Source: Calothrix sp. NIES-4101 (lineage in GTDB: Bacteria > Cyanobacteriota > Cyanobacteriia > Cyanobacteriales > Nostocaceae). Taken from it: DNA of 64,000 nt. Below are positions 9,038 to 17,925 of this stretch, one piece after another. The notes under the pieces are model-generated. The model searched no databases, was not told the origin of the DNA, and saw only the letters and a list, made by a program, of their open reading frames with translations. The stretch covers positions 620,001-684,000 of the forward strand of contig AP018280.1 of the NCBI GenBank assembly GCA_004296455.1, given 5' to 3'. Position numbers and translations under genes: made by a program. Within the stretch, counting starts at the first letter, position 1. Each line of letters begins with the position of its first letter.

Positions 9038-10339
9038 ATGGAATTAAATGTGAAGGGTCATCATTATGATGCCAAAATAATTCAGCAAGCACTCTTACTT
9101 TTAATTGAATGTGGTATCAGTTTTAGAGGAGTAGAAAAAGTATTTGAGTTGTTTAATAATTATGAAGAGCAGGCAACTCCAAGTTTCAGTTGTGTGAGAA
9201 AGTGGTTGGCTCGGATTGGAATATATGAATTGACAAAAGAGAAAGAATATCGTGATGATTGGATATTTATTGTCGATTTGACATTAGAATTAGGGAAACA
9301 AAAAGCGTTGGTAATTTTAGGCGTTTCACAGCAGCATATTGAAGAAAATGTGATGAAGCAGAAAAGAGGGTTGGCGCATGAAGACGTGAAAATTTTCGGA
9401 TTAGAAATTATGGATTCTACGAAAGGAGAGATTATAGAATCAAAACTAGAAAAAATCAGTCAAAAAGTCGGCGTACCAGTACAAATAGTAGCGGACAATG
9501 GTAGCGACCTAGCTCGTGGAATCAAGCTATACCAGCAAAATCACCCAGATATTATCTATACCCATGATGTGACTCATGCAATGGCTTTACTTTTAAAATA
9601 CCAGCTAGATTCGGATGAGAGATATCAGTCATTTATTCAAAAATGTAATATCAGCAGACAAAAATTACAACAAACAGATTTATCATTTTTATCTCCTCCA
9701 ACACAACGTTCTCAATGTCGTTTTTTTAATGTAGAAAGGTTGACAAATTGGGGGATTAAATTACTAAATTCTTCTCCAGACACTTTAATTAAATTAATGC
9801 CAGATTCTGACCCTTCGCTGATTACTCAGAAAATAGTAGATAAATTGGGATGGTTAGTTGACTACGAATCAGACCTAATTCAATGGAACCAAATGGTGTC
9901 ACTCACACGAGGTGTTGAAACTCAACTCAAACAATCAGGAATTAGTCATAAAACTCTCGATTTTTTTGAACAAAATAAAGTTATATTTGATGATAATTCT
10001 CTCCAGAAACTTCAACAAAGTATTTTGGGTTATTTGTCTGTTCAATGCCGAAAAATTAAAAACCAATCTACTTTTTTAGCTACTTCTGATGTGATTGAGT
10101 CATTGTTTGGAAAATATAAGCAATTTTCCGCGCGCTGTCCATTTAAAGAAATGGGTCAGATGCTGCTAACCATCTGTTTATCTACTATGAATCTGACGAC
10201 AGCTTTGATTAAAAACGCACTTGAAACAATTAGTTTTTCAGACGTTGAAGCATGGCTATCTGAAGTTTTTGGTCAATCCACACTATCAAAACGAAAAACG
10301 TTGTTTTCAGGGGATTGTGACGACATTAAAAGTGCATGA
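9038..10339 (+). CDS. IS-A orfB, DDE-type transposase catalytic part
   Basis: The protein has 433 residues from the first ATG and is probably made mainly as the C-terminal part of an orfA-orfB frameshift product. Acidic residues in an RNase H-like order are visible: WIFIVDLTL (about 71-79), QIVADNGSDLARG (about 149-161) and SDVIESLFGKYK (about 350-361), compatible with a D, D, E triad. The N-terminal part (ECGISFRGVEKVFELF) looks like an HTH. It catalyses excision and insertion of IS-A and may mobilise the 164-bp element at 55772, which carries the same ends. Confidence 0.8.
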   Translation: MELNVKGHHYDAKIIQQALLLLIECGISFRGVEKVFELFNNYEEQATPSFSCVRKWLARIGIYELTKEKEYRDDWIFIVDLTLELGKQKALVILGVSQQHIEENVMKQKRGLAHEDVKIFGLEIMDSTKGEIIESKLEKISQKVGVPVQIVADNGSDLARGIKLYQQNHPDIIYTHDVTHAMALLLKYQLDSDERYQSFIQKCNISRQKLQQTDLSFLSPPTQRSQCRFFNVERLTNWGIKLLNSSPDTLIKLMPDSDPSLITQKIVDKLGWLVDYESDLIQWNQMVSLTRGVETQLKQSGISHKTLDFFEQNKVIFDDNSLQKLQQSILGYLSVQCRKIKNQSTFLATSDVIESLFGKYKQFSARCPFKEMGQMLLTICLSTMNLTTALIKNALETISFSDVEAWLSEVFGQSTLSKRKTLFSGDCDDIKSA

Positions 10340-10378
10340 ACTTTTACCATGTCAAAAGGCACAGAGTCAACAGCCTAG

Positions 10379-10629
10379 GCTTTATCCCCCAGTTTTCGCC
10401 GAATCTCCAACACCCGTTGATAAGTCTGCAATGCTTTCGGATACTCCCCACGACGAAACAACTGCACCCCATCCTGAAACAACTTATCTGCTTCCGCTTT
10501 CCCATCAGAACTAGCCGCAGTTTGGGCCAAAGTATGCTTGACTACCATATCATTCGCCGCTAACCCAACACCACAAGTCAGTGAAAACACTAAACTAACT
10601 AGGGCGAAACTCTTTAAACTCTTAGACAT
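10379..10629 (-). pseudogene. Secreted TPR protein (possibly TPR-CHAT), N-terminal fragment cut by IS-A
   Basis: The N-terminus is a signal peptide (SFALVSLVFSLTCGVGLA). It is followed by one tetratricopeptide unit (LFQDGVQLFRRGEYPKALQ and the following helix to RRKLGDK), after which the frame enters the IS-A end and stops at its CTAG. In cyanobacteria such secreted TPR arrays often continue into a CHAT caspase-like protease; that part is missing here, so CHAT is inference only. It faces the DUF1822/sigma/S8 genes across a VapBC pair and may once have belonged with them. Confidence 0.65.
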
Positions 10630-10960
10630 TGGTTATTCCTCTTGATATGGCTACAGAAGATTGTTTGTTCAATCTCTTATATTTCTGAGGACAAACCACG
10701 TTATGCCAAAATTTACGCAAAACTTTAAAATCAACCTCAGCATAATTACCATACCCTGAGGTGACATATCGTATAAATACTGGTTCTCATTCGTAAATTA
10801 AAGTTTTGGTGAAGAAACCCCAAAATCTAGGTTTTGCAGCAATAAAAGCCTATTAGCCATTAGCTCACTTTATCAAGTTATTTTTGTACAGTTACAACCA
10901 AACTAGGTTTTTGCTATTCTATATATGTAAACCACTTTTGTGATTTGATGGTTGACACTT
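10630..10960. other. Intergenic region between TPR fragment and small gene
   Basis: No gene is seen. It should carry the promoter of the leftward TPR fragment. Its right end carries ACCACTTTTG (10931-10940), the inverted partner of CAAAAGTGGT at 11178-11187 beyond the next gene. Confidence 0.4.
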
Positions 10961-11167
10961 ATGGCAGGAAGGAAGAAACTCGATCGCACCAATCTCCATG
11001 CACGAGTAGCCCAAGGGACAGGAGAGAAGTTAAAGGAAATCGCCCAAAATTTAGGCTATGTCTACGATGAGGAAGGTTCCACCGGACAATTGTTGGATGC
11101 GATCGCCAACGGAGAAATTATCTTAATCCTCAGCAATAAATCATCTGTAATCTCGAAAAATAGTTAA
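10961..11167 (+). CDS. Small conserved-looking hypothetical protein flanked by an inverted repeat
   Basis: The protein has 68 residues: a basic N-terminus (MAGRKKLDRTNLHARVAQ) followed by two likely helices (GEKLKEIAQNLGYVY and STGQLLDAIANGEI). The plan suggests a ribbon-helix-helix-like or related DNA-binding regulator, but I do not recognise the family firmly. The start at 10961 is preferred over a TTG at 10952. Ten-base inverted repeats ACCACTTTTG and CAAAAGTGGT lie 20 bp upstream and 11 bp downstream, which could be operator sites or the ends of a small mobile cassette. Confidence 0.5.
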   Translation: MAGRKKLDRTNLHARVAQGTGEKLKEIAQNLGYVYDEEGSTGQLLDAIANGEIILILSNKSSVISKNS

Positions 11168-11255
11168 ATTTATTCACCAAAAGTGGTGTAAAAGTAATTT
11201 AAAATAAATTTGGGGAAAATTGTGTCCCCATTTACCGAATTAAGGAGGTGACTTA

Positions 11256-11447
11256 TTGAATCGAAACGGTAACGGTCATCGAGGTTTTTGGAATCCAGTT
11301 AAAATCTTTATCCGCACTCTTCTGAGACTTTGGGAGAAGGAAGATAATCAAGGGATTAGAGGGAAATCAGATATATTCAAGATATTGGGTTTCAATGGAG
11401 ACTATCAATGCACCAAATTAACTTACAAGAAGCAGAAACTCGATTAG
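11256..11447 (+). CDS. Possible 63-residue protein overlapping the antitoxin gene
   Basis: A TTG start is preceded by a perfect AAGGAGGTGA ribosome binding site. The protein is basic (FWNPVKIFIRTLLRLWEKE) and of no known family. It overlaps the antitoxin start by 40 bp. It could be a leader peptide coupling translation to the antitoxin; the strong ribosome binding site is the main reason to list it. Confidence 0.3.
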   Translation: MNRNGNGHRGFWNPVKIFIRTLLRLWEKEDNQGIRGKSDIFKILGFNGDYQCTKLTYKKQKLD

Positions 11448-11635
11448 CACAACTAATTGAAGAAGTTGCATCTGGAGAGGAAGTCATCATCACACGCAGT
11501 GACGGTTCAGCTTTTAAGATTGTACCAATTACTACTAACGTACCACGCCCGAAATTTGGTAGTGCTAAGGGATTAGTAAAAGTTGCCGATGATTTTGACG
11601 CACCATTACCAGAATTTGAGGACTATGCACCATGA
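11408..11635 (+). CDS. vapB: Type II antitoxin (Phd/YefM-like, VapB role)
   Basis: The protein has 75 residues. The N-terminus reads QINLQEAETRLAQLIEEVASGEEVIITR, typical of Phd/YefM antitoxins, followed by a disordered toxin-binding tail rich in acidic residues and proline. Its stop overlaps the toxin start by four bases (ATGA), so the pair is translationally coupled. It should neutralise the PIN toxin and repress the operon. The family assignment is by motif and pairing. Confidence 0.85.
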   Translation: MHQINLQEAETRLAQLIEEVASGEEVIITRSDGSAFKIVPITTNVPRPKFGSAKGLVKVADDFDAPLPEFEDYAP

Positions 11636-12018
11636 GATTGCTGCTTGATACCCACGCATTTCTGTGGTTTATCGAAGGGAATCTCAACTTGAGCGATAGC
11701 GCAAGACAATTGATTGAGGATGAAAATAATCAGCGTTTCTTGAGTATTGCCAGTCTGTGGGAAATATCTATTAAAGTTAGTATTGGGAAATTAGAGCTTG
11801 GAATCTCGTTTACAGAGTTTTTCCAACAACAAGTTTACGGAAATGCGATCGCATTACTTGAAATCCAAGCTGAACACCTGGATATATTAGCCAATTTACC
11901 TTTTTACCACAAAGACCCATTCGACCGCTTGATTATTGCCCAAAGTATAGTCGAAAATATTCCATTAGTTACAAAAGACGGTGCATTTACAAATTACCCT
12001 ATAGTGCTGCTGTGGTGA
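11632..12018 (+). CDS. vapC: PIN-domain toxin (VapC-type ribonuclease)
   Basis: The protein has 128 residues, a full-length PIN domain. The acidic metal-binding residues are in order: D6 (LLLDTHAFLW), E44 (SLWEISIK), D95/D98 (HKDPFDRLIIAQ) and D116 (VTKDGAF). VapC toxins cleave RNA, typically tRNA, when freed from their antitoxin. On a plasmid the pair would act in post-segregational maintenance. It follows its antitoxin with a 4-base overlap. Nothing looks degraded, so it is probably active. Confidence 0.9.
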   Translation: MRLLLDTHAFLWFIEGNLNLSDSARQLIEDENNQRFLSIASLWEISIKVSIGKLELGISFTEFFQQQVYGNAIALLEIQAEHLDILANLPFYHKDPFDRLIIAQSIVENIPLVTKDGAFTNYPIVLLW

Positions 12019-12145
12019 AAAATTTAGATATTATTATTATGAGAGCGATCGCATTTGTACTTCTGCTTTGACTGTTGACATTTTTCATCTCCTGGTAGTT
12101 AACCTACTTAATATTGTAGTTAATCTGTTGAGGCTAATTATTAGC

Positions 12146-13507
12146 TTACCTCCCCAAATCAAAAGCAAACGGAGGTAAAGTCATCTCAACCCCATCCATC
12201 AAACTCACACTTATCAGAAACTTCTCATCCCAATTACCCACTACACGAGTAAAGATATAAGCATCTTCACTTTCTGCATTTAATCCTAACTCGTCTAAAA
12301 TACCCGTTTGGTCGCTCACCCTCAGCTTAATATTAGCAGGTAAACTCGCTAAAGCCGGAGCGCCTAAAATTAACAATAAACTCCACTCCCGTTGCTCAGA
12401 TTCTCCTAGCAAATGCCAAGTTACCGCATACATCCGCAAAGGAATCCCAGCTAATAATATATCTTGATACGCACCCCTCGCTTGGATTGGAATTTCCAAA
12501 CTCCTCTGTCGCAATTGGGTAACAATTACCTCAAATTCTTCCTCTGGACTACGCATTGGACGCATTCCTGAAGCTGGTACAAAACTTGGTAACAGCACCC
12601 AAGAAAGTCCCTGGGCTAACTCATCTAACTCATTCCCTAACCAGCGCCCAGCATTAACTGCTGGTTGGGTAATTAATTTGATTAAATCCTGTAAAAAGGT
12701 ATTTGCAGGAGGATTATTTTCTTGCTGCAAAGTTTCTTTCTGCAAACTATAAATCCAATTCAGTAATTCTGGGTGGGTAAATACAGCAGTTGCTTGTTCC
12801 CAGGTTAAAATATCAGACAATTCCCGTTCCGACAATCGCAATTCAGGTAATAATTCAAGTAATCGATTTTGTACCCTTGCTAAAATCTCTGCACGGTTTG
12901 TAGGAATCGCAGGTAAGGAGATTGCTGATACTTCCAAACAACGTAAATATAACAACAAACGGTCTGGATTCTTATCAAAAGATGATATTGGTAGTTGATA
13001 ATTTCCATCTGATTGTAGAGAAGTTAAATTTTGCCTCTCTAGCAATTCTTGATAGGATAAAAAAGCGTAAACATTTGCACTTTGTTCTTCTTCTAACACC
13101 TCTACTAAAACATAAAAATGGGGAATAAACTCAGGTAAATCAATTATGACTCTTGGTATTCTGACCATTTCATCACTGAGACTACCAGTAGCAATCAAAC
13201 AAACCCTAAATTCCCCAACTTGTAAATTAGCAACAGCATTAATAAAATTTGCTAAAGCAGGCTGTAAAATCGTACATTTATCTAGATTAATATTTAAAGA
13301 TTCAGCCCTTTCATCTAGCCATTTTTCAAAAGCAGATAAAGCCAAACAGTTCAAATAAACTTGCCATTGCTTCAAGCGATTGGGAATGCGATCGCTCATT
13401 TCTGCGGCTCGGTCAATATCATCATCTGATAAAATAATTGCTGATGTTGGTGAATCGTCAAAATCAAGGTAAGACATAAGTAAAATATTACTTGTAAAGT
13501 TATTCAT
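12146..13507 (-). CDS. DUF1822 family protein
   Basis: The protein has 453 residues. It resembles the cyanobacterial DUF1822 family in the N-terminal layout (acidic start, RLKQWQVYLNCLALSAFEKWLDER) and in the central LRLSERELSDILTWEQA segment. No membrane segment or known catalytic motif is visible. It lies 2 bp downstream of the sigma-like gene, so the two form an operon reading leftward. Function is unknown; the consistent pairing with a sigma-like factor suggests that it modulates that factor or its target. The coupling is seen directly; the role is inferred. Confidence 0.7.
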   Translation of the reverse strand: MNNFTSNILLMSYLDFDDSPTSAIILSDDDIDRAAEMSDRIPNRLKQWQVYLNCLALSAFEKWLDERAESLNINLDKCTILQPALANFINAVANLQVGEFRVCLIATGSLSDEMVRIPRVIIDLPEFIPHFYVLVEVLEEEQSANVYAFLSYQELLERQNLTSLQSDGNYQLPISSFDKNPDRLLLYLRCLEVSAISLPAIPTNRAEILARVQNRLLELLPELRLSERELSDILTWEQATAVFTHPELLNWIYSLQKETLQQENNPPANTFLQDLIKLITQPAVNAGRWLGNELDELAQGLSWVLLPSFVPASGMRPMRSPEEEFEVIVTQLRQRSLEIPIQARGAYQDILLAGIPLRMYAVTWHLLGESEQREWSLLLILGAPALASLPANIKLRVSDQTGILDELGLNAESEDAYIFTRVVGNWDEKFLISVSLMDGVEMTLPPFAFDLGR

Positions 13508-13509
13508 AA

Positions 13510-14910
13510 TTAATTATTCGCCTGTTTTCTAATATCCAAGTATTCACATAAACGTTCTGCAAAAATATCAGTTGTTAAATAATTCTTCGCCGTTCGAGAT
13601 TGGGATTCAGCATTTGCAATAATTTTGCTAATTTCTGATGAAAGGAAAATAGTTAGCTGTTCATCTAGTTTATTCAATGTTTCCACATCAGCATACTTTT
13701 TTGCTTGCTCCTTTACCGAATCTTTCAAAATTATCAACATTTCCTGCTGCACATCTGTTCTTAATTCCTTTAATTTCAATAACTTTGTTACCGTATATTG
13801 CGCTCTCATCCCTAATTGCTCAGCAATTTCATTCATTGCTAACTTCTGACATTGGGATAACTCCAAAGCAGTTAAAAATATTCTGGCTTTATCACCTTTT
13901 TTTTGCAATTTTCTCACCCTTGCTTCTGTGACTTGAGCTAAAGCTGATTGCAAACTCAACTGAAAGTGATGGCGATAAAACTCTAGAAATTCAGATTGTT
14001 CATCACTGATTTCGCTATTTCCACTAGCAGGAGCAGGTACATTATCTAATAATGAATTAGACTTATCGGTAAAACTTACATCTAGAGAATCCATCGGTAG
14101 ATAACCACCCCTGGCATAAATTCGATATTCACGTAGTTGATTTGCTAGTTTCTTCAACTTGATTCTTACAGTTTCATTATCAAATAATCTCCCTGTTTGA
14201 TTTTTGATATATATAGCTATATCTTCTAATTGTTGATAAGTCGGCTCCAGACATTTACTCCTAATCTTATTTCTAATATTTTGTAATCTTTGAACGCGGT
14301 AAATAGTATGATAGCCCTGTAAAAGATATTCTGCTGACTGAATTTCCAATTCTCCGAGAGTATGAAAATCCTTGAGAATACGCTGTAATTGTTGAGGTTG
14401 AGTATCATTAAGAATTGCCCAATCGCTAATTAGATAAACACCACGCTCCAAAAGAAATTGGTTTAATTCTGGATGCTGTTTTACCCTGATACTTGCCCAA
14501 GTAGTCAAACTACCTTGAGTTGTATCAAAACTCTGGAGAATTTGTCGAGAGAAACATTGATGTTTACTTCCTGGTGATAACCTCCCATCATCATCCAAGA
14601 CAAAACATAACAACTCACTGCAATGAAAATTGTATTTTTCTCCAAATTTCCTTGTTAATTGCAGACATCCCTGCTCTAAAATCCCCGAGAGAAAGCAAAG
14701 TAAACAACGCTCCGCAAGCAAACTGCTTTCACCAGAACTATTTCGATACAAATCCATCAATTGACGCTGAATATCTCCATCCGGTGCATCATCTGTTAAT
14801 TCACCAAACAATTGCGTGAAAAATGACCTAGCAGCAGGGATTTCCAGAATTTTCCGGTTCCCTCCCCCATCAATCCTCACCAATTGCCAATACCTGGAAG
14901 TATCACCCAT
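13510..14910 (-). CDS. Sigma-70-like regulatory protein (cyanobacterial type)
   Basis: The protein has 466 residues. A region near 190-230 (SAEYLLQGYHTIYRVQRLQNIRNKIRS, quoted in part) resembles sigma region 2. A C-terminal stretch (LSQCQKLAMNEIAEQLG and the following TVTKLLKLKELR, about 355-395) looks like a region-4 helix-turn-helix. The N-terminal 170 residues are unlike standard sigma factors and hold several cysteines (CLLCFLSGILEQGC). It is likely a divergent transcription factor rather than a housekeeping sigma. It heads an operon with DUF1822 and is divergent from the S8 protease, which may be its target. Confidence 0.6.
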   Translation of the reverse strand: MGDTSRYWQLVRIDGGGNRKILEIPAARSFFTQLFGELTDDAPDGDIQRQLMDLYRNSSGESSLLAERCLLCFLSGILEQGCLQLTRKFGEKYNFHCSELLCFVLDDDGRLSPGSKHQCFSRQILQSFDTTQGSLTTWASIRVKQHPELNQFLLERGVYLISDWAILNDTQPQQLQRILKDFHTLGELEIQSAEYLLQGYHTIYRVQRLQNIRNKIRSKCLEPTYQQLEDIAIYIKNQTGRLFDNETVRIKLKKLANQLREYRIYARGGYLPMDSLDVSFTDKSNSLLDNVPAPASGNSEISDEQSEFLEFYRHHFQLSLQSALAQVTEARVRKLQKKGDKARIFLTALELSQCQKLAMNEIAEQLGMRAQYTVTKLLKLKELRTDVQQEMLIILKDSVKEQAKKYADVETLNKLDEQLTIFLSSEISKIIANAESQSRTAKNYLTTDIFAERLCEYLDIRKQANN

Positions 14911-15060
14911 AAGTATTTTTATTTAAATATTATTGTTGATTGTCACATAGTCAATGCTCCCATACGCAATAAGTTCTACTTTGATACATTTCATACTGAG
15001 TACCTGATTTAACAACTATTTTTCATCCTTATCTTTTTATAATTCTGAGGAAATTGACCT

Positions 15061-15084
15061 TATGCAATTTTTGAAAATGGCATA
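15061..15084. promoter_or_regulatory. Imperfect palindrome upstream of the S8 protease
   Basis: The arms TATGCAATTTT and AAAATGGCATA (one mismatch in 11, 2-bp centre) lie 55 bp before the protease start, within the 228-bp region shared with the divergent sigma-like gene. It could be an operator for either gene. Confidence 0.35.
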
Positions 15085-15138
15085 TCCTCCCCAAGTTGAG
15101 AAATACACCTAACCAACAAAATTATTATCAGTGCAATT

Positions 15139-17310
15139 ATGAAACGTCTTCTCTCAAGTTTGGTTTTAGCTGGTTGTTTCCTGACTTCTACTAGTCTTCC
15201 CCTCATCCCTCATCAATACCGGGAACTCGCACAAGCACAAACAGCAGACGAACTATTTTATACATTTTATGGTCAAAAAATCCCTCTGAATCTCAAACGC
15301 GATCGCGTTGCTGTTAGCTTTAAACCAACAACTAATAGCCGCTCCTCTCGCTCTACTCAACCTCTATACTTGCAGTTACAGCAGGATTTAAGACGTGGTG
15401 GTGGTAATTCTCGCAGTGTTAGCAGTGGGAATAGTAACTTTGATATTGATGTCAAACCTTTGGGGGATAACATTGCTCTTGTAAATTTACCTACTGGTTC
15501 TCGTAGTTCCCTAGATTCCATTCAACAAAGGATTCAAAAGCAGTCATACGTCAAAGAAACCCTACCAATTTTAACCCGCAAATCGGGGGAATCATCTAAG
15601 GAGAAAGAATCAGAGCAAGTGATTGTCCTACCCAACGAGATTGCGATCGCTTTTGACCGGGATATGTCTGAAAGTCAAAGGCAAATGGTATTATTACGCC
15701 ATAATTTGGAAGTTGTTCGCCCATTGAGATTTAGTAAAAATCGCTACTTAGTGCGTTCCAAAGCTGTATCCGGGACAGAGATTTTAAGCCTTGCGAATCA
15801 ATTAACGCAGGTGACAGGTGTACAATCTGCTACACCCAATTTCATCCAAGCCACATCCTACCAACAATCACAACTATTGGGGAATTTAGCTAATTTACCA
15901 GCAACCCCGAATGCTACTCAACGTTTGGAACAGCAATTAGCACAGTTGCCTCAACCAAAAGATAGTCCTATATCTGCAAAATTACTACCATTACAGTGGC
16001 ACTTAAATAGCACACCCAAACGCGGTCAACTTTTAGCCCGTACCGATGTTCGCGCTACGGAAGCATGGAAACACAGCAATGGTGGACGGGGAACTGTGGT
16101 AGCGGTGATTGATAGCTTGATTCAATGGGATCACCCAGATTTGGTGAAGAATATCTACAAGTCAGGAAATCATCCCGATAAGTTGCCTGGTGAAGAATAC
16201 GGTTGGGACTTTTCTAGTACTGGGGAAGGAGATGCAGACACACGCTTGAGTTCACGGGAATTATCACTCCTGCAAGCAGAATTTCAAGATACTTTTAAAT
16301 TACCTACTGAGCAATTATTAAAGAAATATCAACAGTTTGCCGATATATTCAAAAAACGTCATCCCAAAGCTTCCCCTGGTGAAATTGCAAACTACATTCG
16401 CAATCAAGTTCGCAATCAAATTAGTGGCGAGTTCCATGGTACTTGGTCTGCGGGGGTGATTGCTGCCAATTCTCCCGATAAAGCTGGTGTTCTGGGGGTT
16501 GCACCCAATACTCAAATTTTACCAGTGCGGGTATTTGCCTTGGGTGGTGCGATTAATTCTGCTTCTTTAGGGGAGGCAATTGGTTATGCTGCGAGTCGAA
16601 ATGTTGATGTTATCAATATGAGTTTGGGTGGTTTGCTTCCCGATGAGGGGTTAACCGAGCAAATTTTCGATGTGCTGGATAGTAACCCGAATTTAGTAAT
16701 TATCGCTTCTGCGGGGAATGAAAATTTAGATGGTGTTGCCTTCCCTGCGGGAATTCCTGGGGTTGTATCGGTTGGTGCCACAAATATGACTGGTAATCGC
16801 ACCTTTTACAGTAGTTATGGTGGGGGATTAGATGTGGTTGCACCTGGGGGAGAAATTCAAAATGGTATGAGTGGGGGGATTTTAACTACGGGTGGCACTT
16901 GGCTAGATGGTTTTTGGCAAGGTATCTCTGTACCCGATAATTCTTGGGGTGTGGCTTTAGACCCTGTTGGTAAGTATGTTCAAGTCCAGGGTACTTCCTT
17001 CTCGGCTCCCATTGTATCGGGAGTGATGGCATTAATGAAGGGGGAAGATACCAAACGGCGCTTGAGTCGGGATGAGATGGTGTCGATTTTGAAGAAGACT
17101 GCTACCTACGATGGCTTAAATCTTTCTTCTTCTGATATAAATCGCTATCGCTTACAGAAGGAAGTGGGTTTTGGAACTGTTGGAGATGCTCCAGTTTCTC
17201 GACCTTCAGGGATTTTTGCCAAGGCAAAACCCGTCTCAGCAGAGGAATATTTCTTTGGACGGGGTTTGGTAAATGCTGATGCTGCTGTGGAGAGTGTCAG
17301 GCAAAAGTAG
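15139..17310 (+). CDS. Secreted subtilisin-like serine protease (S8)
   Basis: The protein has 723 residues. The signal peptide is MKRLLSSLVLAGCFLTSTS, followed by a roughly 290-residue propeptide-like region. Catalytic residues are D325 (VVAVIDSLIQWDHPDL), H433 (GEFHGTWSAGVIAAN) and S620 (VQGTSFSAPIVSG), with the oxyanion asparagine in IIASAGNENLDG. A roughly 70-residue charged insert sits between the Asp and His motifs, larger than usual. The enzyme should act outside the cytoplasm. It is divergent from the sigma-like/DUF1822 operon and near a secreted TPR fragment, suggesting one module in which a protease signals to a regulator; that link is inference. Confidence 0.9.
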   Translation: MKRLLSSLVLAGCFLTSTSLPLIPHQYRELAQAQTADELFYTFYGQKIPLNLKRDRVAVSFKPTTNSRSSRSTQPLYLQLQQDLRRGGGNSRSVSSGNSNFDIDVKPLGDNIALVNLPTGSRSSLDSIQQRIQKQSYVKETLPILTRKSGESSKEKESEQVIVLPNEIAIAFDRDMSESQRQMVLLRHNLEVVRPLRFSKNRYLVRSKAVSGTEILSLANQLTQVTGVQSATPNFIQATSYQQSQLLGNLANLPATPNATQRLEQQLAQLPQPKDSPISAKLLPLQWHLNSTPKRGQLLARTDVRATEAWKHSNGGRGTVVAVIDSLIQWDHPDLVKNIYKSGNHPDKLPGEEYGWDFSSTGEGDADTRLSSRELSLLQAEFQDTFKLPTEQLLKKYQQFADIFKKRHPKASPGEIANYIRNQVRNQISGEFHGTWSAGVIAANSPDKAGVLGVAPNTQILPVRVFALGGAINSASLGEAIGYAASRNVDVINMSLGGLLPDEGLTEQIFDVLDSNPNLVIIASAGNENLDGVAFPAGIPGVVSVGATNMTGNRTFYSSYGGGLDVVAPGGEIQNGMSGGILTTGGTWLDGFWQGISVPDNSWGVALDPVGKYVQVQGTSFSAPIVSGVMALMKGEDTKRRLSRDEMVSILKKTATYDGLNLSSSDINRYRLQKEVGFGTVGDAPVSRPSGIFAKAKPVSAEEYFFGRGLVNADAAVESVRQK

Positions 17311-17514
17311 GGATAGGTGGTAATGTTCCAGGATTCTTGGGTAAAGAACTGGAACTATTGCCAAGTAAGAGTTTGCGCTTGCATCTGTAAAATTTTGGGA
17401 GGCGATCGCATTGGCGTAGCCTCTCCTCTTGGGACTTAGCGCTGACTTATCGCTTGCAGAGCGATCGCTGCCATTTGTAACCAATCAAGCATTTGTTTTT
17501 TGGCAACAATCTTT

Positions 17515-17715
17515 CTACTTCTCATTTTTATCATCAACATCATCTGGTTTATCAAAAAGCCCTGGTGGTGCATTCTCCTCAACCCAGCGTTCGATTAATT
17601 CGTGTGCTACATCGCTCATGTTTATGCCTTTCCAGGTACATACAGTATTGAAACGACGCTTTAATTTTTCTTCCATCGAGAGGGTAAGTCTCTCTGTCCT
17701 GGTTTTTCTAGTCAT
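17515..17715 (-). CDS. Ribbon-helix-helix plasmid protein (CopG/ParG-like)
   Basis: The protein has 66 residues. The pattern TERLTLSMEEKLKRRFNTVC, then KGINMSDVAHELIERWV, is a beta strand followed by two helices, as in CopG/Arc/ParG proteins. An acidic tail (DKPDDVDDKNEK) follows. Such proteins autoregulate partition, copy-control or relaxosome genes. It is divergent from the coiled-coil gene at 17926. The plasmid role is inferred from fold and setting. Confidence 0.65.
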   Translation of the reverse strand: MTRKTRTERLTLSMEEKLKRRFNTVCTWKGINMSDVAHELIERWVEENAPPGLFDKPDDVDDKNEK

Positions 17716-17925
17716 AATTAATATTACAAATATTCATACGATTAGATGAGTGTGTGACTGTGTGATAGAATTTAGGTATAAATGCAAAAATTCTCTCAGC
17801 ATTGCATTAAAGCATCGCAAAGAGAGGGCTTGCAACGAATGTTTTTAGTGACCAAAGCCCCCCGCAAAGACTCGCAATCAAGACGGAGGGGAAGGTTAGT
17901 CCACATAAACAGGGACATCTTTATT

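Larger units (their letters stand above)
8698..10378 (+). mobile_element. IS-A copy 1 (1,681 bp, DDE transposase with -1 frameshift)
   Basis: The ends are the inverted repeats CTAGGCTGTTGACT and AGTCAACAGCCTAG. The same 1,681-bp unit recurs at 42919-44599 with identical encoded proteins. Flanking bases are GTTTAGC on the left and GCTTTAT on the right, so copy 1 lacks the 7-bp target duplication that copy 2 and the related short element at 55772 carry. Its left flank is a VirB6-like gene and its right flank a TPR gene, which indicates a rearrangement at this copy. I cannot place the family with certainty. Confidence 0.9.

Noticed and set aside
10221-10514. Open frame crossing the right end of IS-A copy 1
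   Set aside because: It overlaps the transposase in another frame and the product changes at the IS boundary, so it is a by-product of the insertion.
17400-17470. Cluster of GCGATCGC-type octamers as a regulatory site
   Set aside because: HIP1 octamers are frequent throughout the window and carry no specific signal.
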